From NCBI RefSeq assembly GCF_018861315.1, contig NZ_JAHLDL010000039.1:1-40165 (forward strand): a stretch of DNA of 40,165 bases. The letters are read 5' to 3'. This document shows positions 15,547 to 24,331 of the stretch, in pieces; the first letter of the stretch is position 1, and every line of letters begins with the position of its first letter. The notes under the pieces were generated by a model. The model was not told the origin of the DNA and ran no database searches. It saw nothing but the letters and a program-made list of their open reading frames with translations. The stretch is from Clostridium bowmanii (lineage in GTDB: Bacteria; Bacillota; Clostridia; Clostridiales; Clostridiaceae). The translations under genes and the position numbers were made by a program.

Positions 15547-16104
15547 TTGATAATGTTCTCGCCTGGAATCAATCTTCCACTATATAATGTTTTAGCAGCA
15601 GCCATTAACACTCGTATATCATATTTTGATGCATTGAACCGGCGTACATTTTATTATCACTTTAAGGATATATACGATTTATTGGAATGGATGTATAAAA
15701 AGGAAGCTATTGCAGAACTTCAGAAACATGCAACTTAAAATACCTGACAAGAGGGCTTTCTAAATTTATTTCTGTATATCCAAAATAATAGTGAAATATG
15801 TCTCTGTACCTATCACTCATTAGGCCGAGAGCATTTAGAAAAATTCCTTTATTCTGTTACCTATCAATTAATACAACGTGTAGTAGATACTCAGACAAGA
15901 GATATGCGGATAGATGAGGACCACAAGAATTTTCTTGCCAATTTTTATACACTTGCATTTCTGGGTCTTGTTATCCAATGGATACAAAATGGTATGAAAG
16001 AACAGCCCGAAAAAATCATAGAAATCTTATCTATAACAGTACACGGAAGTATGATTAATTCATTAGAACAGTATGAAGTATTCAATAAGACAAAATCAAG
16101 ATAA
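15547..16104 (+). pseudogene. TetR-family regulator (DhaS-like) inactivated by two in-frame stops
   Basis: The frame holds NRRTFYYHFKDIYDLLEWMYKKEA, the recognition-helix and helix-4 end of a TetR HTH of the DhaS subgroup, and, 119 codons on in the same frame, a C-terminal TetR_C_8-like domain ending in GMKEQPEKIIEIL...MINSLEQY. Between them the frame continues without a shift but is cut by TAA at 15736-15738 and TGA at 15745-15747; the sense residues expected there in relatives are an aromatic and a tryptophan before QEGFLNLF. The first helices of the HTH are also degraded and there is no good start or ribosome binding site. A dead gene. Confidence 0.85.
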
Positions 16105-16125
16105 AATTGAGTTACCATGGTGTTA

Positions 16126-16154
16126 TTGCATAAAAATCTCTAAAGTATTATATT
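16126..16154 (+). promoter_or_regulatory. Probable sigma-A promoter of the D-aminoacylase gene
   Basis: TTGCAT (16126-16131), 17-nt spacer and TATATT (16149-16154) lie just upstream of the ribosome binding site AAGGGGATG. The start would fall about 17 nt before the ATG, a short leader. Confidence 0.5.
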
Positions 16155-16176
16155 GTAAGCAAGGGGATGAATTAAG

Positions 16177-17781
16177 ATGTTAGACATAATAATAAAAAAC
16201 GGTTGTATAGTAGACGGAACAGGTATCACTTCTTATCAAGGGTGTTTAGGAATAAAAGATGGAAAAATGACAAAAATAGAAAGTAATATCGATGAACCAG
16301 CGCTAGAAATTATTGATGCTTCTGGACTAGTAGTTTGTCCAGGGTTTATTGATGTGCACAGCCATAATGATTTAGTACCCTTTATGGATGAATCTATTCA
16401 AAATTTAAAATTAATGCAAGGTGTAACCACGGAGTTTGTAGGCCAATGCGGACTTGGTGTTATTCCTTGCATTGAAGGTGAAAATAGTATATGGAAAAAC
16501 TATATAAGAGGAGTAGTTGGTGATCCTAGTTTTAACTGGGAGTTTTCTGATGTTGATGATTATATACATCAAATAACTTCAAAAGGCCTCAAAAATAATT
16601 TTACAATTCTTATTTCACATGGAGCAATTAAGACAAGTGTTATGGGCTTTGACAGTAGAATATCAACTAAAAAGGAAATTAACGCAATGTGTAGTATAGC
16701 GGAGAATGCTATGATGTCTGGTGCTTTTGGCATGTCTCTAGGGCTTCAATATATACCTGGTATTTTCAGCACAAAAGATGAGTTAATAGCTATTTGCACA
16801 GTTATAGCAAAGTATGATGGAATTGTTATGGTTCATCTTAGAAATCATGATGATACTATAACAAATGCACTAGAAGAAATAATTTATATAGCGAAGCAGT
16901 CTAAGGTAAATCTTCATATTTCACACATGAGGTCTTATAACTCTAAGGAGTTGGGCTGTGATGCAGAAAGGCTTATGAATTATATAGATAACGCAGTAAC
17001 GCAGGGAGTTAAAATAACTTTTGATGAGCATTTATATTTATCAGGAAGTACCCTTATGACTCAGCTTTTACCACCTTGGATTACAGCTGGAGGTAGCGCC
17101 GAAATGGTCAAAAGACTTCAAGATAAAAATATGATCTTAAAGCTTAAAGCAGAACTTATAAGCATCAAAACTCACTATAAAGGCTGGGACAATTATAGCT
17201 TAATTACAGGTTGGTATGGCATACTTATAACTTCAGTAAAAGAGAAGAAAAATTTAAAATACCTTGGGAAGACTGTAGGTCAGATTGCTAGTGATTTAGG
17301 TATTGATGCTGTAGATTTTGCAATAGAACTGCTTATAGCAGAACAGTTTGGAGTAGCAATAGTAACCCTAAATGTATTTTCGGAAGAGGATACATTTAAA
17401 CTAATAAAGCATCCACTTCAAATGGTCGGCTCAGATAGCATACCAGCTGGAAATCCACATCCAAGGCTCTATGGGAACTTCCCCCTTTTTATAGGTAAAT
17501 TTGTGAGAGATAAAAAGATTCTTTCTCTTCCGAATGCTATATATAAGATGTCATATTTGCCTGCAAAAACTTTAGGTCTTAGTGATATAGGAGAGCTAGC
17601 TGTTGGCAAGACTGCTGATATAACTATATTTAATTTAAAAGAAATTAAAGGTTTTGAGGATTACTTTAATCCAACTAAAGCTCCTGTTGGAATTAAATTT
17701 GTTGTATTAAATGGTAAGGTTGCAGTAAGAGATTGCATAGTATGTAAGAGCAAACATGGAAAAGTCTATAGAAAAGTATAG
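16177..17781 (+). CDS. N-acyl-D-amino-acid deacylase family amidohydrolase
   Basis: A metal-dependent amidohydrolase that in characterised relatives removes acyl groups from N-acyl-D-amino acids. The 534-aa protein has the family's small beta domain (residues 1-55), then PGFIDVHSHND with H61 and H63, VGQCGLG with the metal-ligand cysteine C91, MVHLRNH with H220, LHISHMR with H250, and GSDSIPAG with the catalytic aspartate in the C-terminal half, followed by the typical ADITIFNLKEI end. The positions of C91, H220 and H250 agree well with those known for D-aminoacylase. It could act on D-amino-acid derivatives from cell-wall turnover or on dihydropyrimidine-like compounds; the exact substrate is not predictable. 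No signal peptide is present. Alone on its strand between the dead TetR gene and the glycerophosphotransferase gene. Confidence 0.85.
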   Translation: MLDIIIKNGCIVDGTGITSYQGCLGIKDGKMTKIESNIDEPALEIIDASGLVVCPGFIDVHSHNDLVPFMDESIQNLKLMQGVTTEFVGQCGLGVIPCIEGENSIWKNYIRGVVGDPSFNWEFSDVDDYIHQITSKGLKNNFTILISHGAIKTSVMGFDSRISTKKEINAMCSIAENAMMSGAFGMSLGLQYIPGIFSTKDELIAICTVIAKYDGIVMVHLRNHDDTITNALEEIIYIAKQSKVNLHISHMRSYNSKELGCDAERLMNYIDNAVTQGVKITFDEHLYLSGSTLMTQLLPPWITAGGSAEMVKRLQDKNMILKLKAELISIKTHYKGWDNYSLITGWYGILITSVKEKKNLKYLGKTVGQIASDLGIDAVDFAIELLIAEQFGVAIVTLNVFSEEDTFKLIKHPLQMVGSDSIPAGNPHPRLYGNFPLFIGKFVRDKKILSLPNAIYKMSYLPAKTLGLSDIGELAVGKTADITIFNLKEIKGFEDYFNPTKAPVGIKFVVLNGKVAVRDCIVCKSKHGKVYRKV

Positions 17782-17925
17782 TTCTGCAAAAGTAGTGTTA
17801 TATGCTCACAGTACAAGTTTCATAAAACATTAACACTTATATAAAGGTATTATGGTATACTAAATTGTAAGGAAAACACATGGCATTATAAAGAATATAC
17901 TTGAAAATTTAAGGAGAGAATAGCT

Positions 17926-19023
17926 TTGAAAAAGAGAATCTTATTAACATCTCAAACTGAAGATAATATAAAAGCACTATATAGTTACTATGAGGAAAAT
18001 ATAAAAAAAACTCGTACTGATATCATTGTAGAATATAGCAGTTTCCATAAGTATAAACACAATAAATTTCTATACTATAAGCTAAGAGCTAGTCAAATGC
18101 TTAAAAATTATTCTGTTGTTGTTTCTGATTATACAACTAGTGTTTTTTCAAAAGCTCAAGATGGTGTTTTTATGAGTCATGGTTATGGCACTAAAAAGAC
18201 ACCGGGAAATAGTGAACTTAACATTAAACGAGAAATGGATCTTTATAAGGGTATTAGAACTAAAATAAAAAATGTTGTAACCCTGTCTGAAAGAGATAGC
18301 ACATATTTTTTGAGATCTACTGAATTAGATAAGTATCCTCTCCCAAATTATATGCCACTAGGATTACCAAGAAATGATATGTTATTCGACAAGGAATATA
18401 TTAATACTTGCAGGGAAAACTTTGATCTGAAACATAATACTAAAGATACAAACATTATATTATTTTGTCCAACTTGGAGAGGTTTTAAAATAGAAAAAGA
18501 TTTTCCAATAACCAAAGATGACTGGATAAGATTTGACAAGTTTATGGGAGAGAATAATTGGAAAATGATTTATCGCCCCCACCCTTTAGAGAGGCTAATA
18601 GATGACAAAATTTTTGTGGATATGAGTAATATATTAACAATTAATTTTGATGAAGAAATATCAACTCAAAAGGTACTGGCCATTACTGATATGTTGCTTA
18701 CTGATTATAGTTCTATTTATGTAGATTACTTAGTATTAGATAGACCTATTTGTTTTTTGCCCTACGATAGGCTGCAGTATGAAAACGAAAGAGGGCTTGC
18801 TATAGATTTCAGCAAATATATAGATACACCAGGTCCTAAACTTCAGAACATCGATGATTTAATAAATTATATAAATGAAACTAAGAACCAAGATCAATAT
18901 ATAGATATTAGAAAAAATGCTCAAAAGAACTTCTATCAGTACTTAGATGGGGATAGTTGCAAACGAGTGTGGGGTTTAATATTAGCTCTTGCAGGTAAAA
19001 AGGAAAACCATAAGTTAATTTAA
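17926..19023 (+). CDS. CDP-glycerol glycerophosphotransferase family protein (TagB/TagF-like)
   Basis: The 365-aa protein has the hallmarks of the teichoic-acid polymerase domain: SHGYGTKK (about 85-92), CPTWRGF, YRPHP (catalytic His, near 220) and DMLLTDYSSIYVDYLVLDRP followed by FLPYDRLQYE. Relatives transfer glycerol-phosphate from CDP-glycerol to a lipid-linked primer or growing chain at the membrane. It lacks the N-terminal transmembrane or glycosyltransferase segments of longer TagF proteins, so it may be a primase-like or single-unit transferase. Start is TTG at 17926 behind AAGGAGAG with 7-nt spacing. Teichoic acid is inferred from the family; other glycerophosphate polymers are possible. 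Confidence 0.87.
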   Translation: MKKRILLTSQTEDNIKALYSYYEENIKKTRTDIIVEYSSFHKYKHNKFLYYKLRASQMLKNYSVVVSDYTTSVFSKAQDGVFMSHGYGTKKTPGNSELNIKREMDLYKGIRTKIKNVVTLSERDSTYFLRSTELDKYPLPNYMPLGLPRNDMLFDKEYINTCRENFDLKHNTKDTNIILFCPTWRGFKIEKDFPITKDDWIRFDKFMGENNWKMIYRPHPLERLIDDKIFVDMSNILTINFDEEISTQKVLAITDMLLTDYSSIYVDYLVLDRPICFLPYDRLQYENERGLAIDFSKYIDTPGPKLQNIDDLINYINETKNQDQYIDIRKNAQKNFYQYLDGDSCKRVWGLILALAGKKENHKLI

Positions 19024-19035
19024 ACTCATGGTTTT
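19004..19035. terminator. Bidirectional terminator overlapping two gene ends
   Basis: AAAACCAT and AGTT pair with AACT and ATGGTTTT across a 6-nt loop, with one unpaired base on each side. The stem overlaps the stop codon of the plus-strand transferase gene (19021-19023) and lies right beside the stop of the convergent TPR gene, so one hairpin serves both. Confidence 0.8.
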
Positions 19036-19036
19036 T

Positions 19037-19753
19037 CTATTCCCCTATTAATTTCTTAAATTCCGTACTTTGGCGTACATTATCAAAATCCTCTTCACCT
19101 TTTGCTGCATTTTTAATATTGGGGTTAATATCAATGGCTAGTGTCAAATACTTTATAGTATTGCTCCTATCCCCTTTCCTTCCATAGATACTAGCTATAC
19201 CATAATAACTCCATTCGAAATTTTCCAATTCTAAATCTTTTTTATACCATTTAATAGCTTCATCATAATGTCCAAATAATTCATTAGCTAGTGCTTTATT
19301 GAATGTTGCATACCCATAATCAGGTTTAAGTTTTAAAGATTCATCAATTTGCTTCATACCGTTTATAAAATCTCCATTGTAAGCTAACGAAATTCCTAAT
19401 ACAGCATAGGCTTTATAAAAGTTAGGGTCTTCCACTATGACTTTCTTTTCCGTTTCAATAGCTTTCTCGTATTGTTTTGCAAAAAATTCATCATATCCTA
19501 TTTTCCACATCTTTTCTAAATTCGCTTGTCTTTGTTTTATATCTTGCTGTTTTTTAATTTCCATTCCTTTTGATTGTTCTATTTTGGTTACTTTACTTTC
19601 AATGATTTTTATCTCAGTATTATTATTTGTTACATTAATATTTTTGTTTTCTTTATTATTGTTATTCTTTCCCACGTCCACTATTATTACCACTGCTATA
19701 ATAGACAAAACAGCAAAAGTTAACAGTTTTAATTTAATTGATTTTGATTTCAC
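19037..19753 (-). CDS. Membrane-anchored TPR protein
   Basis: The protein (238 aa) begins with a short positive segment and one membrane helix (LKLLTFAVLSIIAVVIIV, about residues 7-24), then an Asn/Lys-rich, low-complexity linker and a Lys/Glu helix, then three to four tetratricopeptide repeats (for example MWKIGYDEFFAKQYEKAIE and PNFYKAYAVLGISLAYNGD), followed by a terminal NVRQSTEFKKLIGE. The TPR part should face outside the membrane. I chose GTG at 19751-19753 as start because AGGTGGG lies just before it; a TTG eight codons upstream lacks a ribosome binding site. It is followed downstream by the shared terminator and begins 61 nt after the polysaccharide deacetylase gene, suggesting one unit. 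A scaffold role in surface assembly is a guess. Confidence 0.75.
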   Translation of the reverse strand: MKSKSIKLKLLTFAVLSIIAVVIIVDVGKNNNNKENKNINVTNNNTEIKIIESKVTKIEQSKGMEIKKQQDIKQRQANLEKMWKIGYDEFFAKQYEKAIETEKKVIVEDPNFYKAYAVLGISLAYNGDFINGMKQIDESLKLKPDYGYATFNKALANELFGHYDEAIKWYKKDLELENFEWSYYGIASIYGRKGDRSNTIKYLTLAIDINPNIKNAAKGEEDFDNVRQSTEFKKLIGE

Positions 19754-19814
19754 ATTCCCACCTATTCCCTTTGTCAAAGATTATAATTTATCAGATGTAA
19801 CCGCACTATAAATA

Positions 19815-20753
19815 TTATTTTTTGGGATTCAATTTTGCTTTAAACTGTTCTAAATTCAAATTAGAACTTACAAAAATTCTCCCTAATGAATAAATATTGT
19901 CATCCTTATCTATCCAGCCATACTGCGTTGAAAAAGCTAATTTATAACCTGATTCTTTAGCAGCTTTTCTTGTACTATCATTGTTCACCCCATAAGGATA
20001 TGCAAAATAATTTATGTTCCTGCCCAATATCTTTTCTAATTTAGCTTTTGAAGCTGTCATTGTTTTTACATTATCACTATAGGATATCTTATCTAATTGT
20101 TCATGTGCAGTTGTGTGACTTGCAATTCTCATATTGTTTGAATCCATGGATCTTATTTCATTAGATGTTAAATAATTTTTTTCAGTATCTATTGTATTAG
20201 TAATTACAAACACAGTGGCTTTTAATCCAAATTCCTTTAGTATAGGATATGCATTAGTGTAGTTATCCTTATATCCATCATCGAAAGTTATAACTATTGG
20301 TTTGATAGGTACTAATTTACCTGTTTGCATATAACTATAAAGCTCATCTACTGTTAATGTTGTATACTTATTATCTTTAAGATATTTCATTTGCTCCTTG
20401 AATTTCTCTTTTGGAATTCTTGCTGTATTCCCTTTTTCATAACTAATAGAATGATACATTAATATTGGTATTTTACTATTATGCACATGAAAAATAGGTA
20501 CAACCTCAACAACTTTTTTTTCAATTTTCGAACTATCATCTATGCCCAGTTCGATTGTTTGTTTAGGTGTTGATTTTTCATCTTCACTATTTACTTTAGG
20601 TGTTTTTTTTTCATTTAGTGCATTTATATTATTTATTTCACTATTATTTATTTCGCTATGATTTATTAACCTAGCAACTTTATAAATTAGGCCTACACTT
20701 CCTATAAGCAGAACTAATATAATTATTATAAATGATTTCTTATTTAAATTCAT
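19815..20753 (-). CDS. Membrane-anchored polysaccharide deacetylase (NodB domain)
   Basis: A 312-aa protein with an N-terminal signal-anchor (about 8-27), a low-complexity N/E/K/T linker (30-80) and a carbohydrate esterase 4 domain (about 92-312). The catalytic and zinc residues are visible: TFDDG (D158, D159), SHTTAH (H213, H217) and FAYPYG (about 250-255). Relatives remove acetyl groups from N-acetylglucosamine in peptidoglycan or exopolysaccharide, outside the membrane. RBS AAGGGGAA precedes the ATG. It is transcribed with the TPR protein. Substrate could be peptidoglycan or the surface polymer made by the adjacent genes. Confidence 0.9.
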   Translation of the reverse strand: MNLNKKSFIIIILVLLIGSVGLIYKVARLINHSEINNSEINNINALNEKKTPKVNSEDEKSTPKQTIELGIDDSSKIEKKVVEVVPIFHVHNSKIPILMYHSISYEKGNTARIPKEKFKEQMKYLKDNKYTTLTVDELYSYMQTGKLVPIKPIVITFDDGYKDNYTNAYPILKEFGLKATVFVITNTIDTEKNYLTSNEIRSMDSNNMRIASHTTAHEQLDKISYSDNVKTMTASKAKLEKILGRNINYFAYPYGVNNDSTRKAAKESGYKLAFSTQYGWIDKDDNIYSLGRIFVSSNLNLEQFKAKLNPKK

Positions 20754-20792
20754 AATATTCCCCTTTTCACTATTTATTCTTAATATGAGCCC

Positions 20793-20820
20793 ATCATACC
20801 TATACTATATATAATAACAA
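20793..20820 (-). promoter_or_regulatory. Probable promoter of the deacetylase/TPR unit
   Basis: On the minus strand TTGTTA (complement of 20815-20820), a 16-nt spacer and TATGAT (complement of 20793-20798) lie about 40 nt before the ATG. Spacing and elements are fair, not perfect. Confidence 0.5.
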
Positions 20821-21049
20821 TTTTTCGACATTAAATATAGTACAAATTGCTTTATATAATATATATTTTTAATAGTTTTAAATTAATTTATACTGGTTAA
20901 TGCAGAATTTCGCATTGTTTATACAATGTTCATCATAATTATTATACAAATAGTGCATAAGCTTAGAAAAAAGGATATAATAAAAGAGCTTATAACCAAT
21001 TGTATTGTAAATAAAAATAAAATAAATAAATATGAAAGTAGTGAATTGA

Positions 21050-22471
21050 ATGGAACAAGATTCGAAAAAATTTTTAAAGAGCTTATTTGGATTTTCAGTT
21101 GGCCCCATAGTGGCTGCTGTTTTGGCATTTATTACGGTACCTGTTACAACTTACTTTGTTTCGCCTGATGACTTTGGAAAAGCAGCTATGTATACTATGG
21201 GTTATACTTTAAGTTCAATGTTTGTTTTTTTAGGATTAGATCAAGCTTTTGTAAGAGAATATAGCGAGAGTGAAAATAAAAATAATTTATTCTGGAATTC
21301 TTTGATTTTCCCCTTAATCTTCTCTATTATATTGGCTTTTCTTTATGTGATTTTTTATAAACAGACATCCATGCTAATGTTTGATAGCGTAGAAAAGTAT
21401 ATAATAATTATATTAGCACTATCCTTACCTTTTGCAATAATAGATCGATTTAATTTACTGGTATTAAGAATGGAAGAAAAAGCTAAAGTATATTCTTTTT
21501 TTAATATCTTAAATAAACTATTAAATATAGTGGTATTAATTCCATATTTAATATTTATTGATAGTAGTTTTAAAGGCATCATAAATGCAACTTTTATAAG
21601 TTTGATTATAATCTGTGTAGTAGAAAGCTATTTTGTAAAACATGTTTGGAAAGTTAAATTTACACTTGATAAAAAATTGCTTGTAAAATTATTCAAATAT
21701 GGTATACCTCTAGTACCAGCGACAGTAATTGGTTGGTTATTTAGTTCTATGGATAGGATTGCACTTAGGCAATGGTCTACATTTAATGAAATTGGAATCT
21801 ATTCAGCTGCTTTTAAAATAGTAGCCGTTTTAGGAATTATACAAAGTGCATTTTGTACATTTTGGGTTCCCACAGCATTAAGGTGGCATAAAGAAAAAGT
21901 TTCAAATGATAAATATGTTCAAGTTAGTGACACAATTTTAGCAGCAATGGTTGTTGTATTTTCATTTATTGTACTCTTTAAAGATGTAATAATAAGATTA
22001 CTTTCTTCAAATTATATTACCGCTGCAAAAAGTGTTCCGTTTTTATTGCTTTTCCCAATTATGTACACAATATCTGAAACTACAACTTTAGGAATTTCTT
22101 TTTCTAGAAAAACATATTTTAATATAATAATATCCTTAGTTGCTGCATTAAGTAACTATGTAGGGAATTTATTATTAGTTCCTAAACTTGGATCAGTTGG
22201 AGCATCTATATCAACAGGAATTTCTTATATAATATTTTTCTGGATGAGAACACTAATATCCCGAAGATTATGGTTTAAGTTTGATTTAAAATTATATTTA
22301 TATAATACAATTTTAATGATAATACTCTCATTCTGCAGCATTACAATTAATAATGTATTTATTAATTTAGTTATTGTATTACTTCTTCTATTTGTAAATA
22401 GAGTTTGTCTTTTAAACATAATTAATGTAGTTAAATCATTTATATCTAGTAAATTTGGCAAGAAAATATAG
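21050..22471 (+). CDS. Polysaccharide flippase (Wzx / MATE-like)
   Basis: The 473-aa protein is highly hydrophobic with about 12-14 membrane segments and the family's start of the MOP/Wzx superfamily, FGFSVGPIVAAVLAFITVPVTTYFVSPDDFGKAAM (first helices), and conserved IPLVPATVIGWLFSSMDRIALRQW region at about 222-245. Such proteins flip lipid-linked oligosaccharide units across the membrane, consistent with the deacetylase, TPR and glycerophosphotransferase genes on either side. No glycosyltransferase or polymerase gene lies immediately adjacent, so it is an isolated flippase. The ATG has only a weak ribosome binding site (AAAGTAGTGA). The short palindrome CATTGT-TTAT-ACAATG at 20913-20928 lies upstream. 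Confidence 0.88.
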   Translation: MEQDSKKFLKSLFGFSVGPIVAAVLAFITVPVTTYFVSPDDFGKAAMYTMGYTLSSMFVFLGLDQAFVREYSESENKNNLFWNSLIFPLIFSIILAFLYVIFYKQTSMLMFDSVEKYIIIILALSLPFAIIDRFNLLVLRMEEKAKVYSFFNILNKLLNIVVLIPYLIFIDSSFKGIINATFISLIIICVVESYFVKHVWKVKFTLDKKLLVKLFKYGIPLVPATVIGWLFSSMDRIALRQWSTFNEIGIYSAAFKIVAVLGIIQSAFCTFWVPTALRWHKEKVSNDKYVQVSDTILAAMVVVFSFIVLFKDVIIRLLSSNYITAAKSVPFLLLFPIMYTISETTTLGISFSRKTYFNIIISLVAALSNYVGNLLLVPKLGSVGASISTGISYIIFFWMRTLISRRLWFKFDLKLYLYNTILMIILSFCSITINNVFINLVIVLLLLFVNRVCLLNIINVVKSFISSKFGKKI

Positions 22472-22477
22472 TAAAAC

Positions 22478-22520
22478 CTTTAATACCGTTTGCTCCAGCA
22501 GGAAGTTTGTCATTCACTAA
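22478..22520 (-). pseudogene. Short relic of a PTS EIID gene
   Basis: On the minus strand this stretch encodes KLPAGANGIK, close to KIPAGAEGIK in the intact EIID (23401-24312). At the base level the plus-strand 26-mer that starts at about 22480 differs from the matching part of the intact gene near 23615 at only two positions. It has no start or frame of its own and lies just downstream of manO and its terminator region. It is short, so the evidence is a close sequence echo only. Confidence 0.5.
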
Positions 22521-22574
22521 AAAAAAGCACCTGTAATTCAAACACTTTTTTTAAGTGTACATCCGACATACATA

Positions 22575-22621
22575 AAAACCGGCCACATCGTGGATAATAT
22601 CCCCATGATTGGGCCGGTTTT
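22575..22621. terminator. Bidirectional terminator between flippase and manO
   Basis: AAAACCGGCC (22575-22584) pairs with GGCCGGTTTT (22612-22621), and the inner bases ATCGTGG and CCCCATGAT extend the stem. It ends in T-runs on both strands, so it can serve both convergent units. Confidence 0.9.
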
Positions 22622-22726
22622 AGTTTAAGCACTCCTCTTTCTTTTCAGTGCTAGCATCGCATTCCACAATGTAAAAAGTCATATATTTTTTATATCCGCT
22701 TATTTGATTCATATAATTCTTTAATA

Positions 22727-23101
22727 TCATTTCTTCTTAAATCTCGATTGCATCGCTCGCTTTACAACATCAAAAAAACTTAACGAATTAACCATATGAT
22801 TTGGCTCAACATATTTTCGAATAGCACGAAGTACTTTTTTGGGTTCTTTAGAAGAAAAAATATAGTTACCATTTTTCTTCGTTTGGATCGCATATCGTGG
22901 AATCCACTTTCCTTTTAGCAATACGGACGCAATGACATTTTCAACATCTTCCCAAGGAATTTGAATATATTTGCGAGAATCACGAGAATTATAAAACTCA
23001 AAACCTTTGTCGCCGATCATAATTTTCCCATATTCAGTAAAACCCGTTAAGGCTGTTGCCTCAATTACTAGATCCACCTTTGTATTGAGTGATTGAACCA
23101 T
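22727..23101 (-). CDS. manO: DUF956 family protein (ManO)
   Basis: The 124-aa protein is a member of DUF956, which is almost always encoded beside mannose-family PTS permeases; characteristic stretches are YGKIMIGDKGFEFYN, YIQIPWEDVENVIASV and FSSKEPKKVLRAIRKYV. It has a PH-like beta-rich layout, no signal peptide and no membrane segment. In lactic acid bacteria ManO is linked to regulation of the man operon, but the molecular action is not settled. It lies about 300 nt downstream of the EIID gene with a terminator-like hairpin and an IS-like hairpin between them. It uses CGT/CGC arginine codons like the EIIAB-C-D block, supporting joint transfer. RBS GAGAGG precedes the ATG. Confidence 0.88.
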   Translation of the reverse strand: MVQSLNTKVDLVIEATALTGFTEYGKIMIGDKGFEFYNSRDSRKYIQIPWEDVENVIASVLLKGKWIPRYAIQTKKNGNYIFSSKEPKKVLRAIRKYVEPNHMVNSLSFFDVVKRAMQSRFKKK

Positions 23102-23290
23102 ACTATTTACCTCTCTTCTATTATATGTTTTTTATTAATTTCTATTAATTATTTTACTTATTGCCTATAATTTATAATATACCTTCTTAAGATGAAATAA
23201 TCAAGTGGTGCAAGGCACAACCGTCAAAAACAGTTTTACTAAACATAAAATTAAATCATATCCTGAGGAGATGCAATATTAACATACAAT

Positions 23291-23325
23291 CTGAAACTCC
23301 CACGCATAAATGCATGGGGTTCTTA
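23291..23325. mobile_element. IS200/IS605-like end hairpin (remnant)
   Basis: GAAC.CCCA.GCAT and ATGC.TGGG.TTC form an imperfect stem-loop (GAAACTCCCACGCATAAATG-CATGGGGTTC region) like the ends of IS200/IS605 elements, similar in style to the hairpin at 61-92. No transposase reading frame is left around it. The remaining part of 23102-23366 is AT-rich, with no gene I can support. Confidence 0.4.
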
Positions 23326-23366
23326 AGTACTAAATAACTTTCTTTAATGCTCTCAGTAATAAAAAA

Positions 23367-23388
23367 ACCCAGGCTAAAAGCCCAGGCT
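23367..23388 (-). terminator. Terminator after the EIID gene
   Basis: As RNA on the minus strand AGCCUGGGCU-UUU-AGCCUGGGUU folds into about ten pairs, several of them G-U, followed by a run of U. It lies about 12 nt beyond the EIID stop and may partly separate manO. Confidence 0.75.
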
Positions 23389-23400
23389 CGAGTTGAAATA

Positions 23401-24312
23401 TTACATTAAACCGATTAAGTGGAAACCAATCCCGACTGCGAATAGTCCAAAAATAATTGCAATTGGAGATATTTTCTTCTTAAGCAACCACATACAAAGT
23501 AATGTAAGTCCTAATCCTGCAATTCCAGGAATTAAAGAATCCAAGTTATTTTGTAGTGTTGTAACCTTATCAGAAGTTAATGACAAACCACTTCCTTGTT
23601 GTAGCAGTGCTTGTTTAATACCTTCTGCTCCAGCAGGAATTTTGGTCCAATCAATGAATGCACCCTTAGCTAACTTAACGGTTGATACTATAGGTGTAAA
23701 TGAAACGGATACCCATCGGTTAACTAATGATCCCAAAATGAACATACCAAGGATGGATGCTCCTTTTGTAACATCTTGTAGTAAATTACCTGATACGTCA
23801 TCGGTAATACGAGAGCCTGCTTTGTAACCAAATTCTTGTGTATACCACGTAAATGACATACGGATAGCATTCCAAGCGAGGAAAAAGATAATTGGTCCAA
23901 GTATGTTACCAGCCATAGCAAGCGCGCCAGCTAATGCCCCTAAAATTGGCCTAACAGTAAACCAGAAAACTGGATCACCTACGCCCGCTAAAGGTCCCAT
24001 CATACCAACTTTAACACCTTGAATAGTTATGTCATCGATTGGCAAACCATTTGCACGGTCTTCCTCTAAGGCTAATGTTACACCAATGACTGGTGAAGCT
24101 ACATATGGGTGAGTGTTAAAGAACTCCAAGTGACGTTTGAGTGCAGCTGCACGATCTTCTTTAGTCTTATATAATTTTTTGATTGCGGGAATTAATGCGT
24201 ATGCCCAGCCACCGTTTTGCATTCTTTCGTAGTTCCAAGAACCTTGAAGGAAAGTTGAACGCCACCAAACAGAAATACGATCTTTTTTTGTTAATGTTAT
24301 TTTATTTGCCAT
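23401..24312 (-). CDS. manZ: PTS mannose-family EIID component
   Basis: Membrane subunit of the mannose/fructose/sorbose PTS permease, working with EIIC in sugar translocation and phosphorylation. The 303-aa protein has the standard length and conserved pieces: WWRSTFLQGSWNYERMQNGGWAYALIPAIKKLY near the N-terminus (cytoplasmic amphipathic part), GVTLALEE, the GPLAGVGDPVFWFTVRPILGALA core, ASILGMFILGSLVNRW, and a C-terminal hydrophobic anchor. Arginine codons are CGT/CGG-type, unlike flanking genes. RBS GGAGAGG precedes the ATG. It follows EIIC closely (19 nt). Sugar specificity cannot be read with certainty; mannose, glucose or fructose are candidates. Confidence 0.95.
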   Translation of the reverse strand: MANKITLTKKDRISVWWRSTFLQGSWNYERMQNGGWAYALIPAIKKLYKTKEDRAAALKRHLEFFNTHPYVASPVIGVTLALEEDRANGLPIDDITIQGVKVGMMGPLAGVGDPVFWFTVRPILGALAGALAMAGNILGPIIFFLAWNAIRMSFTWYTQEFGYKAGSRITDDVSGNLLQDVTKGASILGMFILGSLVNRWVSVSFTPIVSTVKLAKGAFIDWTKIPAGAEGIKQALLQQGSGLSLTSDKVTTLQNNLDSLIPGIAGLGLTLLCMWLLKKKISPIAIIFGLFAVGIGFHLIGLM

Positions 24313-24331
24313 TTTCGTGTCCTCTCCCTTC

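Noticed and set aside
20878-21168. Small hydrophobic ORFs on both strands upstream of the flippase gene
   Set aside because: AT-rich low-complexity frames without ribosome binding sites and overlapping the real flippase start.
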